A DNA stretch of 64,000 nucleotides from Jannaschia helgolandensis (GTDB lineage: Bacteria; Pseudomonadota; Alphaproteobacteria; Rhodobacterales; Rhodobacteraceae): positions 1,083,001 through 1,147,000 of the forward strand of contig NZ_FNZQ01000001.1 in assembly GCF_900109285.1 (NCBI RefSeq), written 5' to 3'. A program made the translations under genes and the position numbers. The notes below the pieces were generated by a model that did no database searches, was not told where the DNA came from, and worked only from the letters and a program-made list of their open reading frames with translations. Numbering within the stretch: the stretch's first letter is position 1; each line of letters begins with the position of its first letter. Of the stretch, positions 45,072 to 54,468 are shown one piece after another.

Positions 45072-45950
45072 TCAGCGGTTGCCGACCTGTCCGTGCAGCC
45101 ATCGCCGCAGTGTCCGCAAGCGGGGCGAGACGCGACCGGGCAGGGTGACGAGGTAATATCCCAACGATCCGCCGTTCAGCTCGCAGACCTTGACCAATGT
45201 GCCCGCTGCGACGTCGCGGTCCACCAGCGACTTGGGCTGGACGGTCACGCCATGCCCCGCCTGCGCCGCCGCCAGCACCATCCAGTTCGTTTCCATCAAT
45301 TGCATCCGAACATCATCCAGGTCGATGCCTTCCCGTTCGATCATGGCGCGCCGCTCCAACATGTAATGCTCCAGCAGCCAGGGCAGGTGCAGAAGGTCGC
45401 CAAGGCAGGACGGTTGGCATTCGCCCAGCAGGTCCGGATGCACGACGACCCAGTGGTCACCATCGGTCAGCAACTCGGCATCCAATCCGGGCCATATGCC
45501 GTCGCCGTGCCGGATCGCCATGTCTACTCCGTCACGGCGCAGATCAGACACTTCGACGTTTGGTTGAATGTTAAGCGGAATATCCGGGTGGCGCGTCCAG
45601 AAGTCACCGATCCGCGGCATAAGCCAGCCTGCGGCGAAAGCGGGCGTGACCGAAAGCGACAGGGGCCGCGTCTCGGCGTCGGCCTGAAGCCGGTCAACCG
45701 CCGCGCCGATTGTGCCGAACCCCAGGGTAAGCGCCTCGGCCAGATGCACCCCGGCGGGTGTGACCGCGATGCCGCGCCCGTCGCGCACGACGAGGCTGTG
45801 CGCAAGGGCAGTTTCCAGCTTGCGAACATGTTGGGCGATGGCCGCATGGGTAACGTTCAGCTCCTGCGCGGCGCGCGTAAAGCTGCGACAGCGGGCGGCC
45901 GCTTCAAAGGCGCGCAGCGCGGCCAGCGGTGGCAGTCGCGACCATTCCAT
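45072..45950 (-). CDS. LysR-family regulator, GcvA/AmpR type
   Basis: 292 residues. The N-terminal winged helix has ALRAFEAAARCRSFTRAAQE and VTHAAIAQHVRKLE, and the effector domain begins near LSLSVTPAFAAGWLMPRIGD. The RSFTRAAQELNVTHAAIAQH wording is characteristic of GcvA/AmpR-like members. The effector is unknown. Divergently placed relative to a 56-codon gene, with an inverted repeat right at its own start codon and a palindrome nearer the small gene; this suggests it controls itself and that gene. Confidence 0.9.
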   Translation of the reverse strand: MEWSRLPPLAALRAFEAAARCRSFTRAAQELNVTHAAIAQHVRKLETALAHSLVVRDGRGIAVTPAGVHLAEALTLGFGTIGAAVDRLQADAETRPLSLSVTPAFAAGWLMPRIGDFWTRHPDIPLNIQPNVEVSDLRRDGVDMAIRHGDGIWPGLDAELLTDGDHWVVVHPDLLGECQPSCLGDLLHLPWLLEHYMLERRAMIEREGIDLDDVRMQLMETNWMVLAAAQAGHGVTVQPKSLVDRDVAAGTLVKVCELNGGSLGYYLVTLPGRVSPRLRTLRRWLHGQVGNR

Positions 45951-45974
45951 ACGATACCTCAGCTAACATATCGT
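45951..45974. promoter_or_regulatory. inverted repeat, possible LysR site
   Basis: Arms ACGATA and TATCGT with 12 bases between them, directly adjacent to the LysR start codon. The size and T-N11-A-like form suit autoregulation by a LysR protein; inferred. Confidence 0.45.
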
Positions 45975-46013
45975 GTTTCGTATTACTTTGCCGGATCGCA
46001 TCAAGTGGCGCAA

Positions 46014-46027
46014 TGATAGATCTATCA
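46014..46027. promoter_or_regulatory. perfect 14-base palindrome
   Basis: TGATAGATCTATCA, a perfect palindrome 9 bases before the AGGAGG of the small gene at 46048. At this place a bound dimer, or an mRNA hairpin, could block expression. Confidence 0.45.
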
Positions 46028-46047
46028 GCAAGTATCAGGAGGTCGAC

Positions 46048-46218
46048 ATGAAACTCTCGCTAAAGACACTCTTCTCGCGCAGTGAGCGGAGGCATCATAT
46101 ATCGAAACCGCCCGCCAAACCGATGCCGACGCATGAAAGCATGTATATCGAGCATATGCGCCGTAAGGCGGACGATCATCCGCTCCACCAGACGTGGGAG
46201 CGTCGCGTTGATTGGTGA
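46048..46218 (+). CDS. 56-residue hypothetical protein
   Basis: Short, strongly basic protein, rich in His, Arg and Lys: KLSLKTLFSRSERRHH at the start, ESMYIEHMRRKADDHP and a C-terminus QTWERRVDW. No membrane helix or known motif. The start is certain because a full AGGAGG lies five bases upstream; this is one of the best ribosome sites in the window and argues for real translation. Divergent from the LysR gene, and its stop lies 16 bases from the convergent sirtuin gene. Function unknown. Confidence 0.7.
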   Translation: MKLSLKTLFSRSERRHHISKPPAKPMPTHESMYIEHMRRKADDHPLHQTWERRVDW

Positions 46219-46233
46219 CGAAACCGGCGGAGG

Positions 46234-46917
46234 TCAGGCATCGTCCAGAACCTCCGCCACCCATTCCACCACTACATTCGTCGCGGCTCCCTCGCGCACC
46301 GCGTCAAAGCGCCCGCCCGAGGCCGCGAGGTTCAACTCAAGTGTCCCGGCACCAGCCATCCGCGCCAAATCCACGAAGCCCGACGCTGGGTAGACCGTGC
46401 CGGAGGTGCCGATCGACACGAACAGATCGGCCCGTGCCAGTGCCGCCTCGATGCGGTCCATGTGATAGGGCATTTCGCCGAACCAGACGACGTCGGGCCG
46501 GGTGGCGGCCGCGTTGCAGACAGGACAGGGGGCATCCGCCGACATGACCGGCGGCGCAACCCACCGTGCACCGCAGGCATGGCACAGCGCCCGCGCAAGC
46601 TCTCCGTGCATGTGGATCACGTCGGTGGCGCCGGCACGCTCCAGCAGGTCGTCGATGTTCTGTGTGACCAGCATGACGTCCCCGTGCTTCGACAGCCGCG
46701 TTAGTGCCTCATGCGCCGCGTTCGGCCGGGCCGCCGCCATGTTGGCCCGGCGCGCATTATAGAAGTCGTGGACCAGGGCGGGGTCGCGGGCGAAGCCGCC
46801 CGGTGTGGCCACGTCCTCCAGATCGTAGCGCGTCCATAATCCGTCCACGTCGCGGAACGTGCCCAGGCCGGATTCCGCGCTCAGCCCCGCGCCGGATAAG
46901 ATCACGATGCGTTTCAT
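46234..46917 (-). CDS. cobB: NAD-dependent protein deacylase (sirtuin)
   Basis: 227-residue class III sirtuin. NAD motif VILSGAGLSAESGLGTFR (about 4-21), TQNIDDLLERAG, catalytic His in VIHMHGEL, and a Cys4 zinc site (CHACGAR ... CPVCNAA). FYNARRANM contains the Tyr-x-x-Arg pair that in E. coli CobB and SIRT5 recognises succinyl/malonyl groups, so desuccinylation as well as deacetylation is likely. Start at MKRIVIL. Confidence 0.92.
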   Translation of the reverse strand: MKRIVILSGAGLSAESGLGTFRDVDGLWTRYDLEDVATPGGFARDPALVHDFYNARRANMAAARPNAAHEALTRLSKHGDVMLVTQNIDDLLERAGATDVIHMHGELARALCHACGARWVAPPVMSADAPCPVCNAAATRPDVVWFGEMPYHMDRIEAALARADLFVSIGTSGTVYPASGFVDLARMAGAGTLELNLAASGGRFDAVREGAATNVVVEWVAEVLDDA

Positions 46918-46971
46918 GCGTCGCACGTCAGGCGCAGTGAACTGGCCGGTCCCGTGACTGCGGCGATCCGT

Positions 46972-47511
46972 TCAGGCGCAGCCGTCATCGTCGCAGACCT
47001 GCAACGCCCTAATCCAGTCCGACCATTCCAGCAACTCTTCATTCGGCGGGCTGATGACCCAGCTGCGCTGGATCACGAACAACTTGTCGTCCGCACCCTC
47101 GATCACCCGGACAAGGTCGATCTCCGGGCGACCGCTGATGTCCATGTTGGGACAGGCGTGGATCGAGATGGTGGATGTGCGCCCCCCCGCTTCGAACGTG
47201 TCGGGGGACATCTCGAATGCCTGCGAACAACTCGCCGCCAGATCAGCCTGCAACTGACTGACGTATTCCGACGCGGTCCAACCGGTCCCGCGAAGTTCCG
47301 CAACCGTTATCGCATGCGTCCAGCCGTCCAGCGCTTCGCCGTCGCGCACATATTCCGACAGGCGGACCGTGTCGCTTTCGCTGACATGGACGCCGGTAAA
47401 CCCGTCGGGTGGGAAAAACCGCAGCGTTTCAGCCGCCATCGCGGGCATGGCAATCAGGGAAGGCGCGCCAAGGGAGATGGCCAGCAGGGCGGCCAATCCG
47501 CCGTTACGCAC
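46972..47511 (-). CDS. secreted protein, paralogue of 47946-48503
   Basis: 179 residues with a signal peptide (GGLAALLAISLGAPS to AMAAE). The mature part has FFPPDGFTG, four Cys, WTHAITVAEL, ACPNMDISGRPEIDLVRV and SWVISPPNEELLEWSDWIRA. It aligns by eye over its length with the second secreted protein at 47946-48503. The GTG start at 47511 overlaps the lipoprotein stop by eight bases; the longer frame reads through that gene and is unlikely. Family not recognised; periplasmic by prediction. Confidence 0.7.
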   Translation of the reverse strand: MRNGGLAALLAISLGAPSLIAMPAMAAETLRFFPPDGFTGVHVSESDTVRLSEYVRDGEALDGWTHAITVAELRGTGWTASEYVSQLQADLAASCSQAFEMSPDTFEAGGRTSTISIHACPNMDISGRPEIDLVRVIEGADDKLFVIQRSWVISPPNEELLEWSDWIRALQVCDDDGCA

Positions 47512-47857
47512 AGGCGCGTTCCGATACTTCGACGAACTGCCTGTAGCGTTTCCAGAAGCGTTCATCGCGCGCGCGCTCGGACTGGCGCACGTCCTGCGCC
47601 TTTTGCGGATCGCGGAAGAACTGCACCGCACGCGATTGTTCACCCTTGCTCAAAATCGTATTGGCCGATGCCTGAATACAACCGCAGAGGCTTCTGGAGG
47701 CCGCATTGCGGTCCGAAGCATTACAGGCGGAATAGATCGGGCCGGTCGCGAAACTTCGGATCGGCGCATCGCGCGGGCCACCGCCTACGGCACCGCTTCC
47801 GCCACAGGCAGACAGCACCAGAAGCAGTGCCAGGGGGGCTTTCTTGATCGGATTCAT
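47504..47857 (-). CDS. small lipoprotein (often mislabelled arginine transporter)
   Basis: 117 residues. The lipobox LSAC at about 15-18 follows a short hydrophobic leader, then a Gly/Ser linker. The mature domain has ATGPIYSACNASDRNAASRS, the Cys-rich LCGCIQASAN and RFWKRYRQFVEVSERACA. I know similar Rhodobacterales proteins under the name arginine transporter, which has no visible basis: there is no transport domain. Lies between two related secreted-protein genes on the same strand. Confidence 0.75.
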   Translation of the reverse strand: MNPIKKAPLALLLVLSACGGSGAVGGGPRDAPIRSFATGPIYSACNASDRNAASRSLCGCIQASANTILSKGEQSRAVQFFRDPQKAQDVRQSERARDERFWKRYRQFVEVSERACA

Positions 47858-47945
47858 AAGCTGCTCAGGCCTCCGGTCATATGTTTTGACCGAACAATGC
47901 CAGAGCTGTCGCCGACAGGCAATCGACTATCGGACCGCGCCCGTT

Positions 47946-48503
47946 CTAGCCACCTGCGCAGGCGGCCTCCGTGCTTCCTTCGTCACACGCCACGACACGC
48001 CGCAGCCAGACGGACCATGTCGTCACATCGTCCGGCGTGGGGCGCGGCCCGGCCCATGCCATCTGCACGACATACAGACGATCGTGTCCGGCAATGGCCT
48101 TCATCAGAAAATACTCGGGCTTGCCCGTCGCGGGCGACAGCGGGCAGCCGACAAGGATCAGCGAGGTGGCATGTCCGGCTTCGGTCGGTTGCGAGATCTG
48201 CGCGACTTCCGCACTGGCGCAGGCCTGCATGACGGACTGCGAGACGGCGTCGGTGAAAGCGACCGGCTCCTGGATCGACGGCAGGAATTGAAGCGATACC
48301 TTCTGTGTCCAGTCTTCGGTCGTCTGTCCGTCAGGTACGAACTCTATCAATGCCGTCCCGTTCACGCCGCTGCTGCGGTATTCGACAAAGCCTTCGGGGG
48401 CCACGATCTGCAACCGCTCACCCGTTTCCTGCGCCGCAAGCGAACCTGGAAACAGCATCGCAAACGTCAGAATCAGGGCGATTCGAGCAGAAAAACGCGT
48501 CAT
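47946..48503 (-). CDS. secreted protein, paralogue of 46972-47511
   Basis: 185 residues with a signal peptide (TRFSARIALILTFAMLFPGS, cleavage near LAAQE). The mature part has VAPEGFVEYRSS, a Cys in MQACASAEV, VGCPLSPATGKPEYFLMKAI, and WSVWLRRVVACDEG. The ATG at 48503 has GGAGG six bases upstream. The arrangement of Cys and Trp is shared with the paralogue. Unknown function; first gene of a three-gene set of exported proteins. Confidence 0.75.
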   Translation of the reverse strand: MTRFSARIALILTFAMLFPGSLAAQETGERLQIVAPEGFVEYRSSGVNGTALIEFVPDGQTTEDWTQKVSLQFLPSIQEPVAFTDAVSQSVMQACASAEVAQISQPTEAGHATSLILVGCPLSPATGKPEYFLMKAIAGHDRLYVVQMAWAGPRPTPDDVTTWSVWLRRVVACDEGSTEAACAGG

Positions 48504-48579
48504 TTCAGGCCTCCGGGCTGGTGGCATCAGATTGCCCCGCGCGTCGGCGCAGGGCAAGTCGGAGATGCCACGCCGTGCC

Positions 48580-49860
48580 TCAGGCGCTCTGCCGGGGACG
48601 CCGACGGCGATTGCCGCCACCGCCGCCGGGGCGTGCGCCCTTGGGGGCGCCCTGACGCTGACCGCCGCCGCCCTGACGACGACCGCCGCCACCGCCCCGG
48701 TTCTGCTTGGGCTTGGCCTCCTCCTGCGCCGGCGTCCAGCGGCTGCCGGATGCCACAGGGATCGACCCCCTGATGACCTTCTCGATGTCCTTCAGCTCGC
48801 CCATTTCGTCGGGCGCGCACAATGTGATCGCGGCACCCTCGCGCCCGGCCCGCGCTGTCCGCCCGATGCGGTGAACGTAAGTTTCGGGCACGTTCGGCAG
48901 TTCGTAGTTATAGACGTGCTTGACAACCGGGATATCCAGACCCCGCGCGGCCACATCCGTTGCCACCAGAACCGGCGCATCGCCATTGGTGAACGCCTCC
49001 AGCGCGCGGGTCCGCTGACCCTGGCTGCGGTTGCCGTGGATCGCGACGGCATTGACGCCCGCGCCGGTCAACTGCTTGGCCAGACGGTCCGACCCGTGCT
49101 TTGTGCGCGCGAAAACCAGCGCCGCCTCGTTCGGGTGGTCGCGCAGCAGGTCCAGCAAAAGTCCGGGCTTTTCAGACTTGGCGATATAGTGGATCGACTG
49201 CTCGATCTTGTCTGCGGTCTGACCGGAAGTCGCGACCTGCACCCGAACCGGCTTGTCCAGATATGTCGCGGCCAGACTTTCCATGTCCTTCGGCATCGTC
49301 GCCGAGAACAGCAGGGTCTGACGCTCTTTCGGCAGCTTCAGGGCGATCTTCTTCAGCGCGTGGATAAAGCCCATGTCCAGCATCTGGTCAGCCTCGTCCA
49401 GAACCAGAAAATGGCTCTCGGACAGGTTGACCGCACCGCGATCCATCAGGTCGATCAGGCGTCCGGGTGTCGCGACCAGCAGGTCCACGCCACGTTCCAG
49501 CCGCTTGATCTGCGGGTTGATGCCGACGCCGCCGACAACCTTGGCGACCTTCATGTGGCTGCCCTTGATGAACCCGTCCAGGCTCTCGCCGATCTGGTTC
49601 ACCAACTCGCGCGTGGGGGCCAGGATCAACGCGCGGGCGCAGCGCGGGTTCGGGCGCACATCGCCCTCCATGAGATGCTGAATCAGCGGCAGGCCGAATG
49701 CGGCGGTCTTGCCGGTTCCGGTCTGGGCAAGGCCCATGACGTCACGCCCGTCCAGCGCCGGCGGAATGGCCTGCTTCTGGATCGGGGTCGGGTCCTTGAT
49801 GCCCATGTCGTTCAGGGCGGTAATCAGGCGAGGCTTCAGCCCCAGCATGTCGAAATCCAT
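48580..49860 (-). CDS. rhlE: DEAD-box RNA helicase, RhlE type
   Basis: 426 residues. The Q motif (DPTPIQKQAIPPALDGRD), AQTGTGKT, PTRELVNQI, VLDEADQMLDMGF, FSATMP, VATDVAARGLDIP and HRIGRTARAGREG are all intact. The C-terminal ~55 residues are a basic Gly/Arg/Gln-rich low-complexity tail that probably binds RNA and may promote condensates. Start at MDFDMLGL with AAGGA seven bases upstream. Probably acts in ribosome assembly or RNA decay. Confidence 0.9.
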   Translation of the reverse strand: MDFDMLGLKPRLITALNDMGIKDPTPIQKQAIPPALDGRDVMGLAQTGTGKTAAFGLPLIQHLMEGDVRPNPRCARALILAPTRELVNQIGESLDGFIKGSHMKVAKVVGGVGINPQIKRLERGVDLLVATPGRLIDLMDRGAVNLSESHFLVLDEADQMLDMGFIHALKKIALKLPKERQTLLFSATMPKDMESLAATYLDKPVRVQVATSGQTADKIEQSIHYIAKSEKPGLLLDLLRDHPNEAALVFARTKHGSDRLAKQLTGAGVNAVAIHGNRSQGQRTRALEAFTNGDAPVLVATDVAARGLDIPVVKHVYNYELPNVPETYVHRIGRTARAGREGAAITLCAPDEMGELKDIEKVIRGSIPVASGSRWTPAQEEAKPKQNRGGGGGRRQGGGGQRQGAPKGARPGGGGGNRRRRPRQSA

Positions 49861-50407
49861 GTACTTTTCCTTCGCGCCGATGCGCGTAACGGCGTTCCCG
49901 GTGGAACGCGGGGGAGGGGTCACGACGCGCCCCGTCATGGGGTCAGGTCGCGCTGCCCTGGCGTGATCCTTGGGGAAGCAAACCCGCCCGTCGCTGAGGA
50001 TGTCCGTCATCGGACACCCGGCTCACGCGGCCCAAGGGGCGGGGTTGAGAGGCATTTGGGGCACGGCGGGCGGCATGTCAATGGCACGTTCCGCGCCGCT
50101 CCGCCCCGGGCCTGCGGCTGAATGGCACGGCGCGGCGACAGGAGCGATCTCTGTTGCGGCGAAACCTCGTCGTCCTGCACGAGCAGGTGACCGATGAAGG
50201 CATGGATCCGATTTATCTGCTGCCGCCCTTGCAAAAAATGCCGCTCCAGTCAAATCCGGCGGCACCGCCACGTAACGCCGGATCGCAGCCGTTCGCTGAA
50301 GGCCACCGACGTGCCGCCGGTCCCCGTTCACGACTTTTACCCCGATATGGGAACGTTCCGCCCCCGCTGGCGGTTTGTCTAGACGTATCCAAACATCGGA
50401 GAGAGCC
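49861..50407 (+). other. intergenic region between helicase and catalase genes
   Basis: About 550 bases between two divergent genes. No frame is convincing. One inverted repeat, TCCGGCG / CGCCGGA at 50255-50282 with a 14-base spacer, sits about 125 bases before the catalase start and might be a regulator site. No OxyR-like consensus could be made out by eye. Confidence 0.4.
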
Positions 50408-51940
50408 ATGACCGACCGCAAGAATGGTCCCCCTACCACTACGGATGCGGGCATCCGCGTCCAAAGCGATGAACATTCGCTGACCGTCGGCCCGGACGGG
50501 CCGATTCTCCTGCATGATGCCTACCTTCTGGAACAGATGGCGAACTTCAATCGGGAACGTATTCCCGAGCGTCAGCCCCACGCCAAGGGCTCCGGCGCAT
50601 TCGGCACCTTCGAGATCACGCAGGACGTCACCCGCTATACCAAGGCCGCGATCTTTCAGCCCGGCGCATCCTGCGATGTCGCGGTCCGTTTCTCGACCGT
50701 CGCCGGTGAACGGGGCAGCCCCGACACATGGCGCGATCCGCGCGGCTTCTCTGTCAAGATGTATACCGAGGACGGCAATTTCGACATGGTCGGAAACAAC
50801 ACGCCCATCTTCTTCATCCGCGACCCGCTGAAGTTTCAGCACTTCATCCGCAGCCAGAAGCGCCGTGCCGACAACAACATGCGCGACCACGACATGCAGT
50901 GGGATTTCTGGACCCTGTCGCCCGAAAGCGCCCATCAGGTGACATATCTCATGGGGGACCGCGGCATCCCGAAGTCCTGGCGCGAGATGAATGGCTACTC
51001 GAGCCACACCTATTCGCTGACCAATGCCGACGGCGAGCGGTTCTGGGTGAAGTTCCACTTCCACACCGATCAGGGTGACGGCAACGCCTACCTGAGCCAG
51101 GACGAGGCCGACAAGCTCGCCGGAATGGACGGCGACTACCACCGCCGCGATCTCTTCACCGCGATCCAGGATGGAAACCCGCCAAGCTGGACCCTCAAAT
51201 GGCAGGTCATGCCCTACGAGGACGCCAGGACCTATCACCTCAACCCCTTCGATCTGACCAAGGTCTGGCCCCATGCGGACTACCCCCTGATGGAAGTCGG
51301 CAAACTGGTTCTGAACCGCAACCCGACCGATTTCCACACCGAGATCGAGCAACTGGCCTTCGAGCCGAACAACATGGTGCCCGGTATCGGACTGTCGCCG
51401 GACAAGATGCTGCTGGCGCGGGGTTTTTCCTATGCCGACGCCCACCGCGCCCGGCTGGGTGTGAACTACAAGCAGATTCCGGTGAACAAGCCACAGGTGC
51501 CGGTCCACAGCTATTCGAAGGACGGCGCGGGACGCACGGAAAAGGTCTCGGACCCGGTCTATGCGCCCAATTCCTACGGCGGCCCCTCGGCACAGCCCGA
51601 TCCCGGTGCCGAAGCCGGGCTCTGGCATGCCGACGGTGACATGGTCCGTCAGGCCTACACCCTGCGCGAGGACGACGACGACTGGAGTCAGGCCGGCATC
51701 CTGGTGCGCGACGTGATGGACGACGCCGCCCGCGACCGGCTGGTGACGAATGCCGCCGGACACCTGAGCAACGGCGTCAGCGAAAAGGTGCTGCAACGCG
51801 CCTTCGAATACTGGCGCAACATCGACGGCGCCACGGGCGACAAGATCGAAGCCAAGGTGCGCGAGAAGCTTGGCGGCAAATCCAATGCCCCCGGCCTTGC
51901 CTCGGCCCAGAGCATCAGAGGCAAACAGGCCGCCGAATAA
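50408..51940 (+). CDS. monofunctional heme catalase
   Basis: Breaks down hydrogen peroxide. 510 residues, small-subunit type. The distal His is in [13 protein letters not shown] (about 55-67), the distal Asn in [13 protein letters not shown], and the proximal heme-ligand Tyr in [15 protein letters not shown]. The C-terminal helical region is complete, and no signal peptide is present. The ATG has GGAGAG upstream. Transcribed alone, divergent from rhlE. Clade (KatA or KatE) is not decided by eye, so no symbol is given. Confidence 0.93.
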   Translation: MTDRKNGPPTTTDAGIRVQSDEHSLTVGPDGPILLHDAYLLEQMANFNRERIPERQPHAKGSGAFGTFEITQDVTRYTKAAIFQPGASCDVAVRFSTVAGERGSPDTWRDPRGFSVKMYTEDGNFDMVGNNTPIFFIRDPLKFQHFIRSQKRRADNNMRDHDMQWDFWTLSPESAHQVTYLMGDRGIPKSWREMNGYSSHTYSLTNADGERFWVKFHFHTDQGDGNAYLSQDEADKLAGMDGDYHRRDLFTAIQDGNPPSWTLKWQVMPYEDARTYHLNPFDLTKVWPHADYPLMEVGKLVLNRNPTDFHTEIEQLAFEPNNMVPGIGLSPDKMLLARGFSYADAHRARLGVNYKQIPVNKPQVPVHSYSKDGAGRTEKVSDPVYAPNSYGGPSAQPDPGAEAGLWHADGDMVRQAYTLREDDDDWSQAGILVRDVMDDAARDRLVTNAAGHLSNGVSEKVLQRAFEYWRNIDGATGDKIEAKVREKLGGKSNAPGLASAQSIRGKQAAE

Positions 51941-52214
51941 CCGTTCCCGTCCGGGGCAGGGGGACCGCCCTCACCTCGGACACGTCCCCACCCGGCTCGG
52001 TCGCAGGGTCGGCCATACCGCGGGACACGACGTCAACGTGGCCTCGCTCCACTGATCGTCCGCATGCGCGCCGAAGGTGTAATCGTCCTGTCCGATCCGG
52101 CCCTGCGCCGGGTCGGTTCGGGCCGCCACGGCAGGGTCGCGATACCCGACCCCCTTTCCGCCGCCCGAACCCCGTTGTATCTGCCTTCGGAACCCTTACC
52201 GACAGGCCGCCCAA

Positions 52215-54017
52215 ATGACGACCGACCTCGCCCGTATCCGCAATTTCTCGATCGTCGCGCATATCGACCATGGCAAGTCGACGCTCGCCGACCGTCTGAT
52301 CCAGGAGACGAACACTGTCGCCCTGCGCGACATGAAGGAACAGATGCTCGACTCCATGGATATCGAGCGTGAACGCGGCATCACCATCAAGGCCAATACT
52401 GTCCGCATCGACTTTATCGCAGCGGACGGGCTGACCTACGTCCTCAACCTGATCGACACCCCCGGCCACGTCGACTTCGCCTACGAAGTGTCGCGGTCGA
52501 TGCGCGCCGTCGAAGGCTCCCTGCTGGTCGTCGACTCGACCCAGGGCGTCGAGGCGCAGACGCTGGCCAACGTCTATCAGGCCATCGACGCCGACCACGA
52601 GATCGTCCCCGTCCTCAACAAGATCGACCTGCCCGCGTCAGAGCCTGACCGCGTCCGCGAACAGATCGAGGATGTCATCGGCATCGACGCCTCCGACGCG
52701 CTGCTGGTCTCCGCCAAAACCGGGCAGGGCATCCGCGAAACGCTGCAGGCCGTCGTCGACCGCCTTCCCGCGCCCAGGGGCGACATCGACGCACCGCTCA
52801 AGGCCATGCTCGTCGATTCCTGGTACGACAGCTATCTGGGCGTCATCGTGCTTGTCCGCATCATCGACGGGCGGCTGAAAAAGGGCGACCGCGTCCGCTT
52901 CATGTCCAACAACACCACCCACCACGTCGACCGCATCGGCGTGTTCCGCCCGCCGATGACCGAAATCGACGAACTGGGTCCGGGCGAGATCGGCTTCCTC
53001 ACCGCCTCCATCAAACAGGTCCGCGACACGCGCGTGGGTGATACCATCACCCACGAAAAGCGCGGCACCGACAAGGCGCTGCCCGGTTTCAAACCCTCGC
53101 AGCCCGTCGTGTTCTGCGGCCTGTTCCCCGTCGACTCCGCCCTTTTTGAAGACCTGCGCGACGCCATCGACAAACTCGCCCTCAACGACGCGTCCTTCAG
53201 CTTCGAGGTCGAATCGTCGGCCGCCCTCGGCTTCGGCTTCCGCTGCGGATTCCTCGGCCTGCTGCATCTGGAGGTCATCCGGGACCGCATCGAACGCGAA
53301 TACGACATCGACCTGATCACCACCGCGCCCTCGGTCGTCTATCACATCCATATGCGCGACGGCACCATGACCGAGCTGCACAACCCCGCCGACATGCCCG
53401 ACCTGACCCACGTCGATCATCTGGAGGAGCCGCGCATCAAGGCCACCATCCTCGTGCCCGATGACTACCTCGGCGACGTGCTGAAACTCTGCCAGGACCG
53501 GCGCGGCATCCAGATGGACCTGACCTATGCCGGGCCCCGCGCCATGGTCGTCTATGATCTCCCCCTCAATGAAGTGGTGTTCGATTTCTACGATAGGCTG
53601 AAAAGTGTTACCAAAGGGTATGCAAGCTTCGACTACCAGATGATCGGCTACCGCGAGGATGCGCTGGTCAAGATGTCCGTCCTCGTCAACGACGAGCCGG
53701 TCGACGCCCTCTCGATGATGGTCCACCGCGACCGCGCCGAGGCCCGGGGCCGCGCCATGGTCGAGAAACTCAAGGAACTGATCCCGCGCCACATGTTCAA
53801 GATCCCGATCCAGGCGGCCATCGGCGGCAAGGTCATCGCCCGCGAAACCCTCTCGGCGATGCGCAAGGACGTGACGGCGAAATGCTATGGCGGCGACGCG
53901 ACCCGGAAGAAGAAGCTGCTGGAGAAGCAGAAGGCGGGCAAGAAGAAGATGCGCCAGTTCGGGAAAGTTGAGATCCCGCAGTCGGCGTTTATAAATGCGT
54001 TGAAGATGGACAGCTAA
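52215..54017 (+). CDS. lepA: elongation factor 4 (LepA)
   Basis: Ribosome-associated GTPase that acts on elongation or initiation under stress. 600 residues, full length. P-loop [32 protein letters not shown]; then domains II, III and V, and the LepA-specific C-terminal domain with [20 protein letters not shown] and [13 protein letters not shown]. The stop codon lies within a short hairpin. The ~270 bases upstream hold no gene. Confidence 0.96.
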   Translation: MTTDLARIRNFSIVAHIDHGKSTLADRLIQETNTVALRDMKEQMLDSMDIERERGITIKANTVRIDFIAADGLTYVLNLIDTPGHVDFAYEVSRSMRAVEGSLLVVDSTQGVEAQTLANVYQAIDADHEIVPVLNKIDLPASEPDRVREQIEDVIGIDASDALLVSAKTGQGIRETLQAVVDRLPAPRGDIDAPLKAMLVDSWYDSYLGVIVLVRIIDGRLKKGDRVRFMSNNTTHHVDRIGVFRPPMTEIDELGPGEIGFLTASIKQVRDTRVGDTITHEKRGTDKALPGFKPSQPVVFCGLFPVDSALFEDLRDAIDKLALNDASFSFEVESSAALGFGFRCGFLGLLHLEVIRDRIEREYDIDLITTAPSVVYHIHMRDGTMTELHNPADMPDLTHVDHLEEPRIKATILVPDDYLGDVLKLCQDRRGIQMDLTYAGPRAMVVYDLPLNEVVFDFYDRLKSVTKGYASFDYQMIGYREDALVKMSVLVNDEPVDALSMMVHRDRAEARGRAMVEKLKELIPRHMFKIPIQAAIGGKVIARETLSAMRKDVTAKCYGGDATRKKKLLEKQKAGKKKMRQFGKVEIPQSAFINALKMDS

Positions 54018-54025
54018 GGCTGTCC
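54008..54025 (+). other. hairpin spanning the lepA stop codon
   Basis: Arms GGACAGC and GCTGTCC (7 bp, perfect) with TAAG between, so the TAA stop is in the loop. A tandem direct repeat of TCTGAGGCGGA follows at 54038-54059. No U-run, so termination is uncertain. The rest of the gap up to 54249 has weaker inverted repeats but no gene. Confidence 0.5.
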
Positions 54026-54249
54026 GGCTTGCGGGCGTCTGAGGCGGATCTGAGGCGGACTTGGGATGGTGGGCGTCAGCGTCTTTCGCAGAAAGGCGCG
54101 TGCCCACGCGGTGAAGTGGCGTGGGACGGTGATTTTTGAAAGTTCGGTGGATGAGTGGCAGATCTTAAATTTTCTGGCGAAAATCAATCTATCCTGACCT
54201 TGGGCGCGCACCACTGGCACGCGCCATCGGACTGACGCCCAACCTCACC

Positions 54250-54366
54250 TCACCCGCCGTTGACGATCGCCTGTCCGACGTTCTCCGAGTCCTTGATGAA
54301 CCCCTTGGTGGTTTCGCAGGCGGCCAGCCCCGTGAGCAGTGTCATGGCCAGTACGATACGCAGCAT
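54250..54366 (-). CDS. entericidin-like mini-lipoprotein
   Basis: 38 residues. Hydrophobic leader and lipobox LAAC, leaving a mature peptide of about 20 residues: CETTKGFIKDSENVGQAIVNGG. This is the entericidin A/B plan, in which the Lys/Asp-rich amphipathic peptide sits at the membrane. CAGGAG lies eight bases upstream of the ATG. Entericidins have been described as toxin/antidote lipopeptides in E. coli; here only the similarity is visible. Confidence 0.75.
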   Translation of the reverse strand: MLRIVLAMTLLTGLAACETTKGFIKDSENVGQAIVNGG

Positions 54367-54468
54367 TGTCGTCTCCTGAATTGAACGTGGCCGGGCCGCC
54401 CCAGCGGAGCGGTCACCGGCTGACGTTCGTATCGTTTCAGACGAAGGCCGCGCCGCCAAGTCCCGATA

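Noticed and set aside
50206-50220. 15-base sequence ATCCGATTTATCTGC repeated at about 62726-62740
   Set aside because: One or a few shared 15-mers are expected by chance in 64 kb; the flanks do not match.
50154-50411. 85-codon frame upstream of the catalase gene
   Set aside because: Overlaps the catalase start and ribosome site; composition is not protein-like.
54069-54107. Imperfect hairpin GTGGGC ... GCCCAC after lepA
   Set aside because: Several bulges and no U-run; cannot be called a terminator.
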